From contig JAFSPS010000007.1 in the NCBI GenBank assembly GCA_017451385.1, forward strand, positions 1-64,000: 64,000 nt of DNA, read 5' to 3'. The notes under the pieces are model-generated. The model ran no database searches. It saw only the letters and a program-made list of their open reading frames with translations, and was not told the origin of the DNA. Each line of letters opens with the position of its first letter. The stretch's first letter is position 1. The translations under genes and the position numbers were made by a program. Of this stretch, positions 54,866-63,612 are shown in pieces. This stretch comes from Bacteroidales bacterium (lineage in GTDB: Bacteria; Bacteroidota; Bacteroidia; Bacteroidales; P3).

Positions 54866-54897
54866 CAAAACTACTATTTTTATTGTTATCAGACAAA
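54866..54897 (-). promoter_or_regulatory. Promoter of the U32 peptidase gene
   Basis: On the minus strand, TTTG (54894-54897), 20 nt, TAGTTTTG (54866-54873). Confidence 0.65.
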
Positions 54898-54991
54898 CTT
54901 TTTTTGTTGGTGTAGCAATGGAGGAGAAACGTTGAAAATGTGGGATGTGAAAATATTGTTAATAATCTTTGATTCTTTTTGATTTCATTAT

Positions 54992-55022
54992 TTTGTCGTA
55001 TGGTGAAAAAAAATTATATTTG
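54992..55022 (+). promoter_or_regulatory. aspA: Promoter of aspA
   Basis: TTTG (54992-54995), 19 nt, TATATTTG (55015-55022), matching the Bacteroidetes consensus at its usual spacing. Confidence 0.7.
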
Positions 55023-55157
55023 CAATCTGAAATAACGGAGCAGAGTGCTTGGGCGAATCTGTTAGATTGCGAGAAATCAATAGTTTGTGCAGCACCTTTG
55101 TTCAATTATTTTCGTTGAGAAAAAAAGTTAATCATTAATAAACAAAAAACAAAAACA

Positions 55158-56579
55158 ATGAGCAATTATCGTATCGAAAGCGACCTTCTGGGCGAGAAAC
55201 AAGTCCCTTGCGAGGCCCTCTACGGCGTACAGACCGCACGTGCTATTGAGAACTTCAAAATCAGCGGACGCAAGCTGAGCGAGTTCCCCAACTTTATCAA
55301 AGGCTTGGCTATCACCAAGAAGGCAGCCGCTATAGCCAATGAGAAAGTCGGCATGATAACCCCCGAGCAGAGCAAGGCCATCCAGGCTGCTTGCGACGAC
55401 CTGCTTGCTGGCAAATATCATGAGCATTTCCCCGTCGATATGATTCAAGGTGGTGCTGGTACTTCTACCAACATGAACGCCAATGAGGTTATTGCCAACC
55501 TCGCATTGGAGCGCATGGGTCATGAGCGTGGCGAGTACAAATATTGCATGCCCAACGACCATGTGAACGGTTCGCAGTCAACCAACGATGCTTATCCTAC
55601 CGCTATCCACATGGGTATGTATCTCGAGCACCTCGAGTTCATCCCCCACATGGAGAAACTGGCCGAGTCTTTGGAGAAGAAAGCCAAAGAGTTCGCACAT
55701 ATCATCAAGATGGGTCGTACCCAGCTTCAGGATGCCGTTCCCATGACCCTTGGTCAGACTTTCGGCGGCTTTGCTGCTACTATCCGCATGGAAATTGAGA
55801 ATATGAACCATGCTGCTGAGGAGTTCCTGATTCACAACATGGGTGCCACCGCTATCGGAACCGGCATTTGCGCATGGCCTGGCTACAAAGAGGCTTGCGA
55901 CAAGGCCCTTCGCGACATCACTGGATGGAACACTCGTCTGGCCGACAACCTCATCGAGGCTACCAGCGCAACGACCTGCATGATTCAGTATCATGGTGCC
56001 ATGAAACGTCTGGCTCTGAAACTCAACAAGATTTGCAACGACCTGCGTCTCATGGGCAGCGGTCCCCGTTGCGGTCTGATGGAAGTGCATCTGCCAGAGC
56101 GTCAGCCCGGTTCGAGCATCATGCCCGGCAAGGTGAACCCCGTTATCCCCGAGGTGATGAACCAGGTGAACTACAAGGTCATCGGCAACGATACCTGCAT
56201 CGCTATGGGTGCTGACAACGCACAGCTCGAGCTCAACGTTATGGAGCCCGTTATGGCTTACACGCTCTTCGAGAGCATCCATCTGCTCGCTAACGGTATG
56301 GACACCCTCCGCACGCTCTGCATCGATGGCATCGAGGCCAACGAGAAGCGTTGCAAGGAGCTCGTGGAGAACAGCATCGGCATCGTGACGATGCTCAACC
56401 CCTACATCGGCTACAAGCAGTCCACCAAGGTTGCCAAAGAGGCTACCAAGACTGGTCGCGGCGTTTACGAGCTGGTTGTTGAGATGGGCTTCCTCACGAA
56501 GGAGGACCTCGACAAGATTATGAAGCCCGAGAACATGCTCGAGCCTGTCAAAATCGAGGGTCTGTCTATTCAGAAATAA
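55158..56579 (+). CDS. aspA: Aspartate ammonia-lyase
   Basis: The 473-aa protein belongs to the aspartase/fumarase superfamily and resembles E. coli AspA along its full length: RIESDLLGEKQVPCEALYGVQT start, MGRTQLQDAVPMTLGQ, and the flexible catalytic loop GSSIMPGKVNPVIPEVMNQV (about residues 317-336) with the catalytic Ser. Residues such as VIPEVMNQV and VIGND favour aspartase over class II fumarase, which reads PTQCEA in this place; some uncertainty remains. It removes ammonia from L-aspartate to give fumarate, the electron acceptor for fumarate reductase encoded downstream. It has its own promoter and terminator. Confidence 0.85.
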   Translation: MSNYRIESDLLGEKQVPCEALYGVQTARAIENFKISGRKLSEFPNFIKGLAITKKAAAIANEKVGMITPEQSKAIQAACDDLLAGKYHEHFPVDMIQGGAGTSTNMNANEVIANLALERMGHERGEYKYCMPNDHVNGSQSTNDAYPTAIHMGMYLEHLEFIPHMEKLAESLEKKAKEFAHIIKMGRTQLQDAVPMTLGQTFGGFAATIRMEIENMNHAAEEFLIHNMGATAIGTGICAWPGYKEACDKALRDITGWNTRLADNLIEATSATTCMIQYHGAMKRLALKLNKICNDLRLMGSGPRCGLMEVHLPERQPGSSIMPGKVNPVIPEVMNQVNYKVIGNDTCIAMGADNAQLELNVMEPVMAYTLFESIHLLANGMDTLRTLCIDGIEANEKRCKELVENSIGIVTMLNPYIGYKQSTKVAKEATKTGRGVYELVVEMGFLTKEDLDKIMKPENMLEPVKIEGLSIQK

Positions 56580-56591
56580 ATAACAACACGC

Positions 56592-56634
56592 AAAAGTGGC
56601 GTGCCGACTAATCAGCGCGCCACTTTTCTTTTTT
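56592..56634 (+). terminator. Rho-independent terminator after aspA
   Basis: A 13-bp stem (56592-56604 with 56615-56627; one G-T pair) with a 10-nt loop, followed by CTTTTTTG. It ends 28 bp before the nqrA ATG. Confidence 0.85.
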
Positions 56635-56661
56635 GTTTTCATCTATATCAAAGATTTTATC

Positions 56662-58038
56662 ATGTCTGATGTTATCAAGATAAAAAAAGGTCTTGACCTT
56701 CCCATCAGCGGTGTCGCAGAGCAGAAGACGAGCGAGGCACTGGACATCAGGCGATACGCAGTGAAGCCGACGGATTTCGTCGGTCTGATGCCGAGACTTT
56801 TAGTCCAAGAGGGAGACGAGGTGCAAGCTGGGTCGCCCTTGTTTTGTGAAAAGAAAGATACTCGCATCGTTTTCACATCGCCTGTGGCTGGCAAGGTGGC
56901 AGCAGTGGTGCGTGGCGAGAAGCGTGCGCTGCTGGCTGTCGTGGTTGAGACTGCTGATGCTGAGCTCCATACGATGAAGGTGGAGTCTCAGATGACTGAT
57001 GCCGAGAGCATCAAGAAGGTGATGTTGGAGACAGGTCTGTGGACCGCGTTGCGCCAGCGTCCTTTTGGCACTGTGGCATCGCCTGATGCAAAGCCGAAGA
57101 ACATCTTTGTCTCCGCCTTTGATTCGGCTCCATTAGCTGCCGATATGGACTACTGCCTGAAAGGCCGCGAGGCTGATTTCGCCAAAGGTATAGAACTGTT
57201 GTCCAAACTGACTGGCGGCAAGCTCCATGTCAGCTTCCGTCAGGGGCAGAAGTTGGAGAGCGCCGTGGCAGAGAAGGGCAATGTGGTGAAGCACATCGTT
57301 GCTGGACCTCATCCCGCCGGCCTCATCGGCACGCAGATTGCCGCCATCGAGCCTATCAACAAGGGCGATGTGGTGTGGACCATGAATGCGCAGGATGTTG
57401 CTGTGCTGGGCCATATAGCTAATGCCGGCGAATATAAGCCTGAGAGGGTCATTGCCGTAGCAGGTCCGCAGGTGAAGAATGCTCAGTACTATCATGTCAT
57501 GGCAGGTGCACAGGTTAGCGGCATCATCGCTGGACTGAAGATGGAAGAGAACCCCGAGGGCAACGGTTTCCGTTACATATCGGGCAACGTGCTTTCGGGC
57601 GTGCAGATTGCTGCCGACAGCTACATCGGCGCGTACGACAGCCTGCTGACGGTGCTTCCGGAGGGCGACCACTATGATTTCATGGGCTGGCTGTTCCCCA
57701 AACGCGGACGTTTCAGCTTCTCGCGCACCTTCCTCAGTGGCTTCACAGCCAAATGCAGCAAGAAGTGTGGCAAGTCAACCTTCGACACCAACCTGCATGG
57801 TGGTGTGCGTCCGTTCATTTTTACGGGTGCTTTTGAGCAGGTGTTCCCCATGGACATCTACCCGCTGCATCTTATCAAAGCCTGTATCGTGGGCGACATA
57901 GAGCTCATGGAGAACCTCGGAATCTACGAAGTGGAGCCGGAGGATTTCGCACTATGCGAGTTTGTTGATGTCTCGAAGACAGAGATACAGACCATCGTGC
58001 GTCAGGCTCTTGAACAATTAAGAAAGGAGGCCATGTGA
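56662..58038 (+). CDS. nqrA: Na+-translocating NADH:quinone reductase subunit A
   Basis: The 458-aa protein matches NqrA, the soluble subunit of the six-subunit sodium pump (Na+-NQR). The ATG at 56662 gives the typical start MSDVIKIKKGLDLPISG; the upstream extension reads through the aspA terminator and is not used. NqrA has a biotinyl/lipoyl-like N-terminal fold and binds quinone in related systems; no catalytic motif is needed for its recognition. The last codon overlaps the start of nqrB. Promoter not identified; the space after the aspA terminator is only about 30 bp, so some read-through from aspA is possible. Confidence 0.92.
   Translation: MSDVIKIKKGLDLPISGVAEQKTSEALDIRRYAVKPTDFVGLMPRLLVQEGDEVQAGSPLFCEKKDTRIVFTSPVAGKVAAVVRGEKRALLAVVVETADAELHTMKVESQMTDAESIKKVMLETGLWTALRQRPFGTVASPDAKPKNIFVSAFDSAPLAADMDYCLKGREADFAKGIELLSKLTGGKLHVSFRQGQKLESAVAEKGNVVKHIVAGPHPAGLIGTQIAAIEPINKGDVVWTMNAQDVAVLGHIANAGEYKPERVIAVAGPQVKNAQYYHVMAGAQVSGIIAGLKMEENPEGNGFRYISGNVLSGVQIAADSYIGAYDSLLTVLPEGDHYDFMGWLFPKRGRFSFSRTFLSGFTAKCSKKCGKSTFDTNLHGGVRPFIFTGAFEQVFPMDIYPLHLIKACIVGDIELMENLGIYEVEPEDFALCEFVDVSKTEIQTIVRQALEQLRKEAM
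58023..58038 (+). promoter_or_regulatory. Strong Shine-Dalgarno site of nqrB
   Basis: AAAGGAGG at 58023-58030, 7 nt before the nqrB ATG at 58038. Strong SD sites are uncommon in Bacteroidetes, so this one stands out and fixes the start. It lies inside the end of nqrA. Confidence 0.6.
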
Positions 58039-59186
58039 TGAAAGCATTGCGTAATTTTATAGATAAGATAAAGCCCACTTTCAGCGAGGGTGGCAAGCTT
58101 TCGTGGCTTGGCAGCACCTTCGAGGGGTTTGAGACTTTTGCTTTTTCGCCTAACACGGTGACGCGCAAGGGCAGCCATGTGCGTGATGCCGTTGATAGCA
58201 AGCGTGCTATCTTCACGGTCATCATAGCCCTGCTGCCAGCCCTGTTGTTTGGCATGTGGAACATTGGACATCAGACCAATATCGCCACTAATGCCGACTG
58301 GGGTTTCTGGTATGAGTTCTGGTTTGGCTTCGTGCGTATGCTGCCGCTCATCGTGGTCAGCTATGTTGTCGGTCTTGGCATAGAGTTCACATTTGCCCAG
58401 ATACGTCATCATGAGGTCTATGAGGGCTATCTTGTGTCGGGTCTTATCATCCCCATGATTGTCCCTGTAACTACTCCGTTGTGGCAGCTGGCTTTGGCTG
58501 TTGCTTTTGCCGTCATCCTTGGCAAGGAGGTGTTCGGTGGCACGGGAATGAACTTCCTCAACCCTGCCCTTGTGGCGCGTGCCTTCCTCTTCTTCAGCTA
58601 TCCTACGCACATGTCGGGCGACAAGGTGTGGATTGCTGCCGATATGTGGGGCACTGATGCCATTACGGGTTCTACGCCCCTTGGCGATATGGCCGTTAAC
58701 GGCAGCACGCAGGCTTCGGCCCTCGACATGTTCCTTGGTACCATCGCCGGCTCCACTTGTGAGACCTCGGTGCTGGCCATCCTTATCGGTGCTGTCATCC
58801 TGCTGTGCACGGGCATAGCCTCGTGGCGCATCATGCTTAGCGTAGTTCTTGGCGGCGGCCTGATGGGCCTGCTCTTCAATGCTATTGGCGGCACGCCCTA
58901 TCTCGACATGCCTTTCTACTATCACTATCTGATGGGTGGTTTCATGTTCGGCGCAGTCTTTATGGCTACCGACCCTGTCACCGCTGCTCAGACCAACTGT
59001 GGCAAGTGGATATACGGTCTGTTAATAGGTATCTTCGCAGTGCTGTTGCGCGTTGTTAACCCCGCCTATCCGGAGGGCATGATGCTCAGCATCCTGCTGC
59101 TCAACTGCTTTGCCCCGCTCATTGACCACTGTGTCGTGGCTGGCAACATCAAACGTCGTAAGAAAAGAATGGAGGTAAAGGCATGA
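58038..59186 (+). CDS. nqrB: Na+-translocating NADH:quinone reductase subunit B
   Basis: The 382-aa membrane subunit carries about ten hydrophobic helices. It has the covalent FMN attachment motif as ITGSTPL (about residues 212-218; FMN is bound to the Thr through phosphoester, consensus SGAT) and GTGMNFLNPALVARAFLFFS. NqrB also binds riboflavin and is part of the sodium channel. The start is the ATG at 58038, which shares one base with the nqrA stop (TGATG); the annotated frame also opens with GTG at 58035. It overlaps nqrC by 4 bp. Confidence 0.92.
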   Translation: MKALRNFIDKIKPTFSEGGKLSWLGSTFEGFETFAFSPNTVTRKGSHVRDAVDSKRAIFTVIIALLPALLFGMWNIGHQTNIATNADWGFWYEFWFGFVRMLPLIVVSYVVGLGIEFTFAQIRHHEVYEGYLVSGLIIPMIVPVTTPLWQLALAVAFAVILGKEVFGGTGMNFLNPALVARAFLFFSYPTHMSGDKVWIAADMWGTDAITGSTPLGDMAVNGSTQASALDMFLGTIAGSTCETSVLAILIGAVILLCTGIASWRIMLSVVLGGGLMGLLFNAIGGTPYLDMPFYYHYLMGGFMFGAVFMATDPVTAAQTNCGKWIYGLLIGIFAVLLRVVNPAYPEGMMLSILLLNCFAPLIDHCVVAGNIKRRKKRMEVKA

Positions 59187-60013
59187 AAAATTTTAGCAAC
59201 AAATACATGTTCCTCTACTCGGCTGCCCTCGTGGCCGTAGTGGCTGTGCTGTTGGCTTTCGTAGCCATGAGCCTCAAAGAGCGTCAGGATAAGAATATCC
59301 GTAATGAGAAGATGCAGTCGCTCCTCAAGTCTATTGACATTGTTGTCGAGGCTGACGGGGCCGAGGCTGCCTATATGCAGTACTTCAAGCAAGAGCTTAC
59401 CGTCAAGACCGATGGCAGCATCGTGACGGACTATCCTGTTGAAGAGTTTGCCAAGATGCCTGCCGACCGTGCTTTCAACGTCAAGCTGCGCGACGAGCAG
59501 AAACGAGGAGACGAGGGTGCTTTCCCTGTCTATGTCTTCGAGAAAGACGGGCAGACTGGATATGTCATCCCCATGCAGGGTAATGGATTGTGGGGTGCTG
59601 TCTATGCCAACGTGGCATTGCAGGCCGACCTCAACACCATCATCGGTGTGACATTCAGCCATGACAGTGAGACCCCCGGATTGGGCGACAAGATTACCAC
59701 GCCGGAGTTTCAAGCTCAGTTTGTTGGCAAGCAGATACTTGACGAGAACGGACAGGTGGTGTCTGTCAAGGTCAAGAAGAATGCCGACAAGGGCAGCATG
59801 CACGAGGTGGATGCTATCTCTGGTGGCACGATGACCAGCAACGGCGTTGACGCTATGCTCCTTGCCGACCTTGGTCGTTATCAGAAATTTATCGACAGCC
59901 GTCGTTCGGGTATGCAGGTTGAGGAGGCCGAGGTGCCTGCCGACCTTATAGCCCAAGAGATGACGGAGGAAGAAATAGAAAAAGAAGAAGGAAAGGAGGC
60001 AAACAATGAGTAG
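59183..60013 (+). CDS. nqrC: Na+-translocating NADH:quinone reductase subunit C
   Basis: The 276-aa subunit has one N-terminal transmembrane helix (YSAALVAVVAVLLAFVAM) and a periplasmic FMN-binding domain with SGGTMTSNGVDAM, where Thr (consensus SGAT) carries a covalently bound FMN. It passes electrons between NqrB and the membrane subunits. The C-terminus is unusually acidic and Lys-rich (EEEIEKEEGKE). The start overlaps the nqrB stop by 4 bp (ATGA), and its end overlaps nqrD by 8 bp. Confidence 0.92.
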   Translation: MKNFSNKYMFLYSAALVAVVAVLLAFVAMSLKERQDKNIRNEKMQSLLKSIDIVVEADGAEAAYMQYFKQELTVKTDGSIVTDYPVEEFAKMPADRAFNVKLRDEQKRGDEGAFPVYVFEKDGQTGYVIPMQGNGLWGAVYANVALQADLNTIIGVTFSHDSETPGLGDKITTPEFQAQFVGKQILDENGQVVSVKVKKNADKGSMHEVDAISGGTMTSNGVDAMLLADLGRYQKFIDSRRSGMQVEEAEVPADLIAQEMTEEEIEKEEGKEANNE

Positions 60014-60629
60014 TAAGAACAGCAGCCTTATCACTAACCCGTTCAGCAAGAACAACCCCATTACCGTTCAGATACTGGGTATCTGCTCGGCCTTGGCCGT
60101 TACGGCGCAGCTCAAGCCTGCCGTGGTTATGGCTATAAGCGTTACCGTTGTGGTGGCTCTTGCCAACTTGATTATCTCGCTCATGCGCAACACTATCCCG
60201 CCGCGCATTCGTATCATTGTGCAGCTTGTGGTAGTGTCGGCATTGGTGGTTTTGGTCAATCAGGTGCTGATGGCTTTCGTCTATGACGTCAGTAAGCAGC
60301 TGTCGGTCTATGTGGGCCTTATCATCACAAACTGTATTGTGATGGGACGTCTCGAGGCTTTTGCCATGACCAACAAGCCGTGGGATTCGCTCCTTGATGG
60401 TATAGGCAACGGATTGGGATATGCCATAATCCTTGTCATCCTCGGCTTCGTGCGCGAGCTGTTTGGCAGCGGAAGCATCTGGGGCTATCCTATTTGCGAG
60501 AAATTGGGTCTTTACAATATTGGTTATGAGAACAATGGTCTTGTGATTCTTGCTCCTATGGCTCTTATCCTTGTGGGCATCATCATCTGGATACAGCGTT
60601 CGTCGGATAAAACACTTCAAGAGAAATAA
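60006..60629 (+). CDS. nqrD: Na+-translocating NADH:quinone reductase subunit D
   Basis: The 207-aa subunit is a six-helix membrane protein of the NqrD/RnfE family. It has the LIITNCIVMGRLEAFAMTN motif (about residues 108-126), whose Cys ligates the membrane-embedded iron centre shared with NqrE. Charged segments face the cytoplasm, and the protein pairs with NqrE in an inverted repeat of helices. It begins inside nqrC, 3 bp before nqrE. Confidence 0.93.
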   Translation: MSSKNSSLITNPFSKNNPITVQILGICSALAVTAQLKPAVVMAISVTVVVALANLIISLMRNTIPPRIRIIVQLVVVSALVVLVNQVLMAFVYDVSKQLSVYVGLIITNCIVMGRLEAFAMTNKPWDSLLDGIGNGLGYAIILVILGFVRELFGSGSIWGYPICEKLGLYNIGYENNGLVILAPMALILVGIIIWIQRSSDKTLQEK

Positions 60630-60632
60630 GCC

Positions 60633-61250
60633 ATGTTAGAGTTTTTCAATATCTTTGTTAAGTCGATATTTATCGACAACATGATCTTCGCATTCTTCTT
60701 GGGAATGTGCTCCTTCTTGGCTGTTTCCAAGACTGTGAAGACCTCCGCCGGTCTGGGCATCGCCGTCACCTTCGTGCTGCTCGTCACCGTGCCTGTCAAC
60801 TATCTGCTCAACAAGTATGTGCTGCAGCCTGGCGCACTTACTTGGATTAGCGACTCGCTGGCCAATGTGGACCTGTCGTTCTTGAGCCTCATACTCTTTA
60901 TTGCCGTTATTGCTGCTATAGTGCAGATTGTGGAGATGGTGGTGGAGAAATATTCTCCTTCGCTCTACAACTCGCTGGGTATCTTCCTGCCCCTTATAGC
61001 TGTTAACTGTGCCGTGATGGGTGCTTCGCTCTTCATGCAGCAGCGCGACTATAGCAATATAGGCGATGTGTTTGCCTTCTCGTTGGGTTCGGGTATAGGC
61101 TGGTTCCTTGCTATCGTTGGCATTGCTGCCATACGAGAGAAACTACGCTATTCTCACATCCCCGCCCCTCTCAAGGGTGTTGGCATCACGTTCATCATCA
61201 CCGGCTTGATGGCTATTGCTTTCATGTCGTTTATGGGTATCAAGTTATAA
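60633..61250 (+). CDS. nqrE: Na+-translocating NADH:quinone reductase subunit E
   Basis: The 205-aa subunit is a six-helix membrane protein homologous to NqrD and RnfA. It has [21 protein letters not shown] near the N-terminus and [16 protein letters not shown] (about residues 113-128). The Cys in the MCSF and VNC motifs are the iron ligands known in NqrE. It starts 3 bp after the nqrD stop and 35 bp before nqrF. Confidence 0.93.
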   Translation: MLEFFNIFVKSIFIDNMIFAFFLGMCSFLAVSKTVKTSAGLGIAVTFVLLVTVPVNYLLNKYVLQPGALTWISDSLANVDLSFLSLILFIAVIAAIVQIVEMVVEKYSPSLYNSLGIFLPLIAVNCAVMGASLFMQQRDYSNIGDVFAFSLGSGIGWFLAIVGIAAIREKLRYSHIPAPLKGVGITFIITGLMAIAFMSFMGIKL

Positions 61251-61285
61251 TTATTGTCTAACATCTAAAAAACTATATACGCTAT

Positions 61286-62563
61286 ATGTCACAAACAATT
61301 ATAACAGCCCTTATTGTTTTCTTGGTAGTCGTTTTGCTGCTGGTGGCGCTGCTTCTTTTCCTGCGTGCCAAGCTGGTGGCTACGGGCAATGTCAAGATAA
61401 ACATCAATGACGACAAAGAACTCGACGTCCCTGCTGGCGGCACCCTCATCAGCACACTCGGCGAAGCCGGCATCCACCTGCCTTCGGCATGTGGCGGCAA
61501 AGGCAGCTGCGGACAGTGCAAATGCCGTGTCGTTGCTGGTGGTGGCAGCATCCTTCCTACCGAGGTCAACTTCTTCAGCCGCAAGCAGCAGCAGGAGGGA
61601 TGGCGTCTCGGATGCCAAGTGAAGGTCAAAGAGGATATGAAGACCATACTGCCCAAGTCTATCCTCGACATCAAGGAGTACGAGTGTACCGTTATCTCCA
61701 ACAGCAATGTGGCTACCTTTATCAAGGAGTTCAAGGTGCAGCTGCCCGCAGGTGCTCACATGGACTTCGAACCGGGTAGCTATTCGCAAATCAAGATTCC
61801 TAAATTTGACATCAAATACTCTGATTTTGACAAGTCTCTGATAGGCGAAGAGTATCTGCCTGCTTGGGAGAAGTTCAAGATGTTCGACCTCCGCTGCGTC
61901 AATACGGAGGAGACCGTCCGTGCCTATTCTATGGCCAACTATCCTGCTGAGGGCGATGTCTTCATGCTCACCGTGCGTATTGCTACGCCGCCGTTCAAGC
62001 CGGACCGCAGTGGCTTTATGGAGGTCAATCCCGGTATTGCATCCAGCTACATCTTCTCGCTCAAGCCGGGCGACAAGGTCATCATGTCGGGTCCTTATGG
62101 CGACTTCCACGTCAAGCAGCATGCTGCCGACGAGAAGGACAAGCCCGAGATGATATGGATAGGTGGCGGTGCCGGTATGGCTCCGTTGCGTGCACAGATT
62201 ATGCACCTTACGCGCACCCTCCACACTACGGACCGCGCTATGCACTATTTCTATGGCGCTCGCGCCTTGAACGAGGTGTTCTATCTCGACGATTTCCACA
62301 AACTGGAGAAAGACTATCCCAACTTCCACTTCCACCTTGCCCTCGACCGTCCCGACCCGGCAGCCGAGGCAGCGGGAGTGCCCTACACTGCAGGCTTCGT
62401 CCACAATGTGATGTACGAGACCTATCTGAAGGACCACAAGGCTCCGGAAGATATCGAGTACTACATGTGCGGTCCTGGCCCTATGAGCAAAGCTGTAGAG
62501 GGCTTGCTGGATAGCCTTGGCGTGCCTTCCGAGAACCTGTTGTATGACAATTTCGGCGGCTGA
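61286..62563 (+). CDS. nqrF: Na+-translocating NADH:quinone reductase subunit F
   Basis: The 425-aa subunit is the NADH-oxidising entry point of the pump. It has an N-terminal membrane helix (about residues 5-27), a ferredoxin-type 2Fe-2S domain with CGGKGSCGQCKC (about 71-82) and a further Cys near CQV, an FAD domain with RAYSMANYP (about 211-219) and an NADH domain with GGGAGMAP and CGPGPMSKA. All cofactor motifs are present and length is normal. It takes electrons from NADH into FAD, then 2Fe-2S, then the membrane subunits. It is the last nqr gene; a stem-loop follows. Confidence 0.94.
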   Translation: MSQTIITALIVFLVVVLLLVALLLFLRAKLVATGNVKININDDKELDVPAGGTLISTLGEAGIHLPSACGGKGSCGQCKCRVVAGGGSILPTEVNFFSRKQQQEGWRLGCQVKVKEDMKTILPKSILDIKEYECTVISNSNVATFIKEFKVQLPAGAHMDFEPGSYSQIKIPKFDIKYSDFDKSLIGEEYLPAWEKFKMFDLRCVNTEETVRAYSMANYPAEGDVFMLTVRIATPPFKPDRSGFMEVNPGIASSYIFSLKPGDKVIMSGPYGDFHVKQHAADEKDKPEMIWIGGGAGMAPLRAQIMHLTRTLHTTDRAMHYFYGARALNEVFYLDDFHKLEKDYPNFHFHLALDRPDPAAEAAGVPYTAGFVHNVMYETYLKDHKAPEDIEYYMCGPGPMSKAVEGLLDSLGVPSENLLYDNFGG

Positions 62564-62578
62564 TGAAAATGCTCTTCA

Positions 62579-62620
62579 TGTCCGGCAGCGTGTCTGATGA
62601 TGGCACGCCGCTGGACATTT
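62579..62620 (+). terminator. Probable terminator or attenuator after nqrF
   Basis: TGTCCGGCAGCGTG (62579-62592) pairs with CACGCCGCTGGACA (62604-62617), with one mismatch and one G-T pair. The T-run is only 3 nt, so termination may be partial and allow read-through to the next genes. Confidence 0.55.
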
Positions 62621-62657
62621 AATGAAAAACAAAACAAATCAATAAAAATTAACCATA

Positions 62658-63578
62658 ATGAACTTAAACCAATTTCATTCCATCTCGAAGAAGATCACTG
62701 TTGCTCTGCTGGGAGGTTTTCTGCTCATTTTTGTCCTCTTCCATGCAGGTGCCAACCTCTGCATCTTACGCAATGACGACGGTGCTTGGTATAGCGCTTT
62801 CTGTCATTTCATGGGCACCAACTATATAGTAAAGGTGTTCGAGGTCATCCTTATGGCTACCATTTTCTTCCACATCTGCCTGACCCTCTGGTTGGCTTAT
62901 ACCAACTATAAGGCTCGTGGCACTGTGCGCTACCACCATGCCAGCAAGACCAAGACCCACACTGGGTCAAAGCTTATGGCTTGGACGGGCGGTTTTCTGC
63001 TTGTTTTGCTTGTCATGCACTTCTGCGATTTCTATTTTGTTAAACTCGGATGGGTCGAAGGTAAATATATGGTCAAGACCGAAGAGATAAACAAAATAGC
63101 TCAAGATGAGAACGCTATGACTATGCTGCAGGTTGCACAGTATGCTGATGTTGATGAGTATCTTAACAATCTGGAGAAAACCGATACGCAGAAAGCTGCC
63201 AAACTAAGGGAGTATATTCCGCTGGTTGATGTTATCAAAAATATGGAGAGCAAACTCTCTGAGGATAAGAAATATATGAAGAACCTATCGGTTGAAGAAA
63301 AGGAGGCTCTGAGTGTTATCAATGGAGTTGATGTAGAGCCCGACTTCTACACCATGGCACGTGGGAAATTTAAGACATGGTGGGTCTCAGTGCTCTATCT
63401 TATCCTTTTCGCACTCTTATGGTTCCATCTCCGCCACGGTTTCCCCTCGGTGTTCCAGACCCTTGGTTGGAACAACTACACCTATAGCAAGGCCATAGAC
63501 GTCATAGGCATCTGCTATGCCTGTCTCGTGTTCCTGATGTTTGCGGCTGTTCCTATCGGAGTATATTTTTTCCTTTAA
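62658..63578 (+). CDS. sdhC: Succinate dehydrogenase/fumarate reductase cytochrome b subunit
   Basis: The 306-aa membrane subunit is the single large haem-b anchor found in Bacteroidetes (TIGR02046-like). It has five helices; conserved pieces are FVLFHAGANLCIL (haem His, about residues 29), FHICLTLWLAYTNYKARG (about 71-88), FLLVLLVMHFCDFYFVKLGW, LLWFHLRHGFPSVFQTLGW (about 253-271) and a last helix ending in VYFFL. Homologues are typically near 225-235 aa. This one has about 75-90 extra charged residues between helices three and four (about 135-225, with many Glu, Lys and Asp). It is followed 34 bp later by the flavoprotein gene. The direction of catalysis (fumarate reduction or succinate oxidation) is not set by sequence. 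Confidence 0.88.
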   Translation: MNLNQFHSISKKITVALLGGFLLIFVLFHAGANLCILRNDDGAWYSAFCHFMGTNYIVKVFEVILMATIFFHICLTLWLAYTNYKARGTVRYHHASKTKTHTGSKLMAWTGGFLLVLLVMHFCDFYFVKLGWVEGKYMVKTEEINKIAQDENAMTMLQVAQYADVDEYLNNLEKTDTQKAAKLREYIPLVDVIKNMESKLSEDKKYMKNLSVEEKEALSVINGVDVEPDFYTMARGKFKTWWVSVLYLILFALLWFHLRHGFPSVFQTLGWNNYTYSKAIDVIGICYACLVFLMFAAVPIGVYFFL

Positions 63579-63612
63579 TCATTGTCTAACCTGAAGAAAT
63601 ATTACCATAGAA

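Larger units (their letters stand above)
54798..55157. other. Divergent promoter region between the U32 gene and aspA
   Basis: The 360 bp hold no gene. They carry a minus-strand promoter for the U32 gene and a plus-strand promoter for aspA, each with both boxes. The aspA leader is about 130 nt. Confidence 0.6.

Noticed and set aside
55158-56579. Class II fumarase (FumC) for the gene before nqrA.
   Set aside because: The catalytic loop continues as VIPEVMNQV and VIGND as in aspartases; FumC has a different sequence (PTQCEA) after GSSIMPGKVN.
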